Shown: piece after piece, positions 61,500-64,000 of the stretch
Layout of the letters: every line of letters starts with the position of its first letter
How positions within the stretch are numbered: position 1 is the stretch's first letter
Origin: Chitinasiproducens palmae
Lineage (GTDB): Bacteria; Pseudomonadota; Gammaproteobacteria; Burkholderiales; Burkholderiaceae
Assembly: GCF_900095735.1 (NCBI RefSeq)
Contig: NZ_FNLO01000003.1
Location: 186,001-250,000, forward strand
Reading direction: 5' to 3'
DNA length: 64,000 nucleotides
Program-made: the position numbers and the translations under genes
The notes under the pieces: generated by a model
Database searches by the model: none
What the model saw: only the letters and a program-made list of their open reading frames with translations
Told to the model about the DNA's origin: nothing

Positions 61500-62297
61500 T
61501 TGTCTTCTTCAACCGGCGATCCCGCCGCGCCGACGGCGCCTTTGACCTCCCAGTCGGCGGTGCCGCCCGCGGATCTCGCGCAGGCCTACGACCGCGAACG
61601 CGCCGAACGGGTCCGCGCCGAAGCCGCCGTTTTCGAACGGGACCAGATGCTGTCCATCCTGTCGCATGATCTGCGCGGGCCGCTGAACGCGATCCACAGC
61701 TGGAGTCATGTGCTCGAACGCAAGGTGGACCTGAGCGACCCGGGCGTGCAACGTGCGTTGGGCGGCGTACGCACCGGCGTCGAGCAGCAGGTGCGCCTGA
61801 TTGAGGAAGTGGTCGATGCCACACGTCAGGCGACGCGTCATCTGCAGATCGCGCGTCGGCCCGTGGAGTTGAGCGCCCTGCTCCCCACCGTCGTCGCGAA
61901 TGTGCGCGACACGGTCGGGCGCGCCCGCAATGTCAGCATCGGGGAACAACCGATGAGCGCCCCGCAGCAGGCGGAGTTCGACGCCGAACGCGTCTGGCAG
62001 GCGGTGTGGGTGATGCTGGACTACGGCGTGACGCGGACCGCCTCGCACGGTTCGATCGCGATCGACAGCGCGGCGGGCAGCGGAAACTGGACCGTGCTGG
62101 TCGAGTTCACCGCCGAGGACAACGAGGCCGCGCCGATGCGTGCCGATCAACTGCCGCCGGCGCTGACCCTGCCGCTGCGCGTCGCGGAAGCGCACGGCGG
62201 GCACCTGACGATGATCCGCAACGAGGGCGCCGCTTTCGCGCAGCAACTGCGCCTGTCCTTGCCGCTCTTTGCGCCGCCGCAGGTGAGCAAGGTCTGA
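61500..62297 (+). CDS. Small orphan sensor histidine kinase with degenerate ATPase domain, TTG start
   Basis: 265 residues from a TTG at 61500 with AGGAG upstream. A short Ser/Pro/Ala-rich N-terminus leads into a coiled coil (AQAYDRERAERVRAEAAVFE) and a HisKA dimerisation domain with the H-box SILSHDLRGPLNAIHSW (His56). The ATP-binding half is recognisable at the ends (RHLQIARRPVELSALLPTVV; ALTLPLRVAEAHGGHLTMIR). However, the N-box Asn is missing (QAVWVMLDYGVT) and no DxGxG motif is visible (FTAEDNEAAPM). No transmembrane segment or input domain, and no response regulator nearby. It may signal through another kinase or have lost phosphotransfer. Confidence 0.75.
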   Translation: MSSSTGDPAAPTAPLTSQSAVPPADLAQAYDRERAERVRAEAAVFERDQMLSILSHDLRGPLNAIHSWSHVLERKVDLSDPGVQRALGGVRTGVEQQVRLIEEVVDATRQATRHLQIARRPVELSALLPTVVANVRDTVGRARNVSIGEQPMSAPQQAEFDAERVWQAVWVMLDYGVTRTASHGSIAIDSAAGSGNWTVLVEFTAEDNEAAPMRADQLPPALTLPLRVAEAHGGHLTMIRNEGAAFAQQLRLSLPLFAPPQVSKV

Positions 62298-62480
62298 GCG
62301 ATATTTGAGACGAGGCGGCAGCGCGACGGTGCGCCTGCGAAGCCGCCTCCGCTGCGCGGGAGCGGCCCGCCCGCAACCCGACGGCCTCGTCGAACCCCGG
62401 CGCCGTGCACACTGGCGCCGGTGCGCCGCGACCGATCCCGTTGCGCGTCGCCACCAGCCCCTGGCAACGTTCGCGTTCGT

Positions 62481-63671
62481 TCAGGACGCCGCCAGGCCGC
62501 GCGCCAGGTCCGCCTGCAGGTCGGCGACATTCTCCAGACCGACCGCCACGCGCAGCAGTCCTTCGGTGACGCCGGCTGCCTCGCGGGCTTCCGGCGAGAT
62601 ACGGCCGTGCGTCGTCGTCGCCGGGTGGGTGATCGTGGTGCGCGTATCGCCGAGGTTCGCCGTGATCGAACACACGCGCGTGTTGTCGATTATGGCCCAG
62701 GCGCGCTGACGCTGGCGCTCCGGCGTGTCGCCCGCCACTTCGAAGGACACCACTGCGCCGCCGGTGCGCTGCTGGCGCATCGCGATCTCGTGCTGCGGAT
62801 GCGACGGCAGACCCGGATAGAAGACGCGCTTGATGCCAGGCTGCTGTTCGAGCCACTGGGCGAGCGCCAGCGCATTCGCGGACTGCCGCTCGATGCGAAT
62901 CGCGAGCGTTTCCATGCCGCGCAGCAGTACCCAGGCGTTGAACGCCGACAGCGTCGGACCCGCGGTACGCACGAACGGAAACACCTTCTTCAGAACGAAA
63001 TCGTTCGAGCCGACGATCGCTCCGCCCAACACCCGGCCCTGTCCGTCGAGATATTTGGTGGCCGAATGCACGACGATGTCGGCGCCGAGCTTCAGCGGCT
63101 GCTGCAGCGCCGGCGAGCAAAAACAGTTGTCGACCATCAGCAGGCTGCCCGCCGCGTGCGCGATCTCCGCGACCGCGCGGATGTCGACCACCTCGGTCAG
63201 CGGATTCGATGGCGTTTCAAGGAAATACAGACGCGTGTTCGGACGGGCCGCGTCACGCCACGCATCGAGATCGGTGGGATCGACGAAGGTGGTTTCGATG
63301 CCGAAGCGCGGGAAGATGCCGCCGATCAGCTGCATCGTCGAGCCGAACAGGCTGCGCGAGCTGACGACGTGGTCACCGGCATTGAGGCTCGCCATGAACA
63401 CCGAAAGAATCGCGCTCATCCCGGACGCGGTCGCCATGCACGCCTCGCCGCCTTCGAGCGCCGCCAGGCGGTCCTGGAACATCGACACGGTGGGATTGGT
63501 GACGCGCGAATAGGTGAACGCGTTCTCCGCGTCGGCGAAGCGCTCCGCGGCCTGCGCGGCGTTCTCGAAACAGAAGCTCGAGGTCAGGAACAGCGCTTCG
63601 GCGTGTTCGTTGAATTCGGTGCGACGGCTGCCGGCGCGAACGGCCAGCGTATCGAAATTGAGCTCTTCCAT
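62481..63671 (-). CDS. metZ: O-succinylhomoserine sulfhydrylase MetZ
   Basis: 396 residues. A Cys/Met-metabolism PLP enzyme making homocysteine from O-succinylhomoserine and sulfide. The cofactor lysine is in VVHSATKYLDGQGRVLGG (Lys206); other blocks are TSSFCFENAAQAAERF, FTYSRVTNPTVSMFQDRLA, TASGMSAILSVFMASLNAGD and YFLETPSNPL. The C-terminus has THPATTTHGRISPEARE. Cystathionine gamma-synthase is the close alternative; the opening MEELNFDTLAVRAG and the apparent purF neighbour favour MetZ as in other Burkholderiaceae. 275 bp separate it from the upstream gene; no SAM riboswitch could be recognised there. Confidence 0.9.
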   Translation of the reverse strand: MEELNFDTLAVRAGSRRTEFNEHAEALFLTSSFCFENAAQAAERFADAENAFTYSRVTNPTVSMFQDRLAALEGGEACMATASGMSAILSVFMASLNAGDHVVSSRSLFGSTMQLIGGIFPRFGIETTFVDPTDLDAWRDAARPNTRLYFLETPSNPLTEVVDIRAVAEIAHAAGSLLMVDNCFCSPALQQPLKLGADIVVHSATKYLDGQGRVLGGAIVGSNDFVLKKVFPFVRTAGPTLSAFNAWVLLRGMETLAIRIERQSANALALAQWLEQQPGIKRVFYPGLPSHPQHEIAMRQQRTGGAVVSFEVAGDTPERQRQRAWAIIDNTRVCSITANLGDTRTTITHPATTTHGRISPEAREAAGVTEGLLRVAVGLENVADLQADLARGLAAS

Positions 63672-63688
63672 CCTGTTCTCGCAAGGAC

Positions 63689-63707
63689 GCCGGTCCGACG
63701 GACCGGC
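63689..63707. other. Palindrome in the metZ leader
   Basis: GCCGGTCCG-A-CGGACCGGC, a perfect 9-bp inverted repeat around one base, 18 bp upstream of the metZ start. In RNA it could block the ribosome-binding region; in DNA it could bind a dimeric regulator. Confidence 0.5.
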
Positions 63708-63730
63708 TAAAAAACAAACGGGCCCGCTTG
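63708..63730 (-). terminator. Weak terminator candidate after the upstream gene
   Basis: On the minus strand, CAAGCG-GGCC-CGTTTG (6 bp with one G-T pair) is followed by TTTTTTA. It could separate metZ from the gene ending at 63946, but the stem is weak. Confidence 0.3.
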
Positions 63731-63945
63731 CGAGACGGCACTACGGCAGCATGGCAGCGGGCACGTGTGCGAACACGATGGAAAGCCCCGCTTTAGCTGT
63801 TTCGGGACCTTCGTCCCACGTCCGCAAGCTGGTTCAAATCGACGTGCGCGGCGCGCGGCCGCAAGACCGACACGGGGCCGGTCGCTTCTTCGGTACAGCA
63901 AGTGCGACGATGCTAGCACAGCGCGCGCTGCGCTGCGCCGTTGCG

Positions 63946-64000
63946 TCACTCCACCGGCATCTGCAGGTGCAACTGGTTCTGCACCGGCTCGGTCGCGCCG
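63946..64000 (-). CDS. C-terminal end of a gene, probably purF (amidophosphoribosyltransferase)
   Basis: Only 17 codons before the stop at 63946 are inside the window: GATEPVQNQLHLQMPVE. The sequence is too short for a domain match. In Burkholderia-type genomes purF commonly precedes metZ on the same strand, and an ending of this kind fits what I recall of PurF C-termini; this is an inference from context. Confidence 0.4.
   Translation of the reverse strand, partial: GATEPVQNQLHLQMPVE

Noticed and set aside
63826-63845. tRNA-like T-arm (GGTTCAAATC)
   Set aside because: No pairing partner for a T stem, no acceptor stem and no anticodon arm around it.
63672-63945. SAM or SAH riboswitch upstream of metZ
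   Set aside because: I looked for the conserved cores of these riboswitches in the minus-strand leader and could not recognise them; only a palindrome and a weak terminator are visible. A covariance-model scan (Rfam SAM-II/SAM-I/SAH) would settle it.

Overview
The window is chromosomal DNA of a high-GC betaproteobacterium, almost certainly a member of the Burkholderiaceae. The evidence is the gene order odhA-odhB-lpdA-zapE, then typA, then a marR-nodT-emrA-emrB efflux operon, then truB-rbfA-infB-nusA-rimP-rluB-scpB, together with long Ala/Pro-rich linkers and strong G/C use at third codon positions. I cannot name the genus or species from the sequence alone. No rRNA, tRNA, CRISPR array, prophage or intact insertion sequence was found.

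Layout. (1) 1-8421, minus strand: the 2-oxoglutarate dehydrogenase operon (odhA, odhB, lpdA), a terminator, the start of zapE, and upstream the ribosome-associated GTPase gene typA. (2) 9093-14384, plus strand: a MarR regulator with a drug-efflux tripartite system (NodT-type outer-membrane lipoprotein, EmrA, EmrB). (3) 14848-24911, minus strand: the translation/transcription operon rimP-nusA-infB-rbfA-truB, and upstream, behind a clear terminator, scpB-rluB. (4) 25372-27652, minus strand: a class I/II aminotransferase and a LysR regulator. (5) 27653-38969: a loosely packed accessory zone with small secreted or membrane proteins, a lone DUF4096 transposase-like gene, bamC, an EAL-domain protein, a probably Fur-controlled unknown gene, modE, a DUF3309 peptide and several short-period tandem repeats. 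(6) 38970-40394: a type IB DNA topoisomerase, divergent from (7) 40865-61280: a 20-kb, eight-gene, single-strand alpha-glucan/trehalose cluster: glgA, glgE, treS-maltokinase fusion, glgB, glgX, treZ, malQ, treY. (8) 61420-62297: a terminator/leader followed by a small degenerate histidine kinase. (9) 62481-64000, minus strand: metZ and the last codons of a gene that is probably purF.

How the genes work together. The big cluster contains a GlgE route (TreS converts trehalose to maltose, the fused maltokinase makes maltose 1-phosphate, GlgE polymerises it, GlgB branches it), a GlgA entry point, and an exit route (GlgX debranches, MalQ rearranges short chains, TreY and TreZ convert glucan back to trehalose). 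It is therefore potentially a complete cycle between trehalose and branched alpha-glucan in one transcriptional direction. No glgC (ADP-glucose supply) or glgP is present in the window. The less ordinary items are the N-terminal pseudo-amylase half of GlgE, the Fur-box-linked unknown gene, the orphan degenerate kinase behind a terminator/UUCG leader, the altered EAL protein, and clusters of perfect microsatellite-like repeats in the accessory zone.
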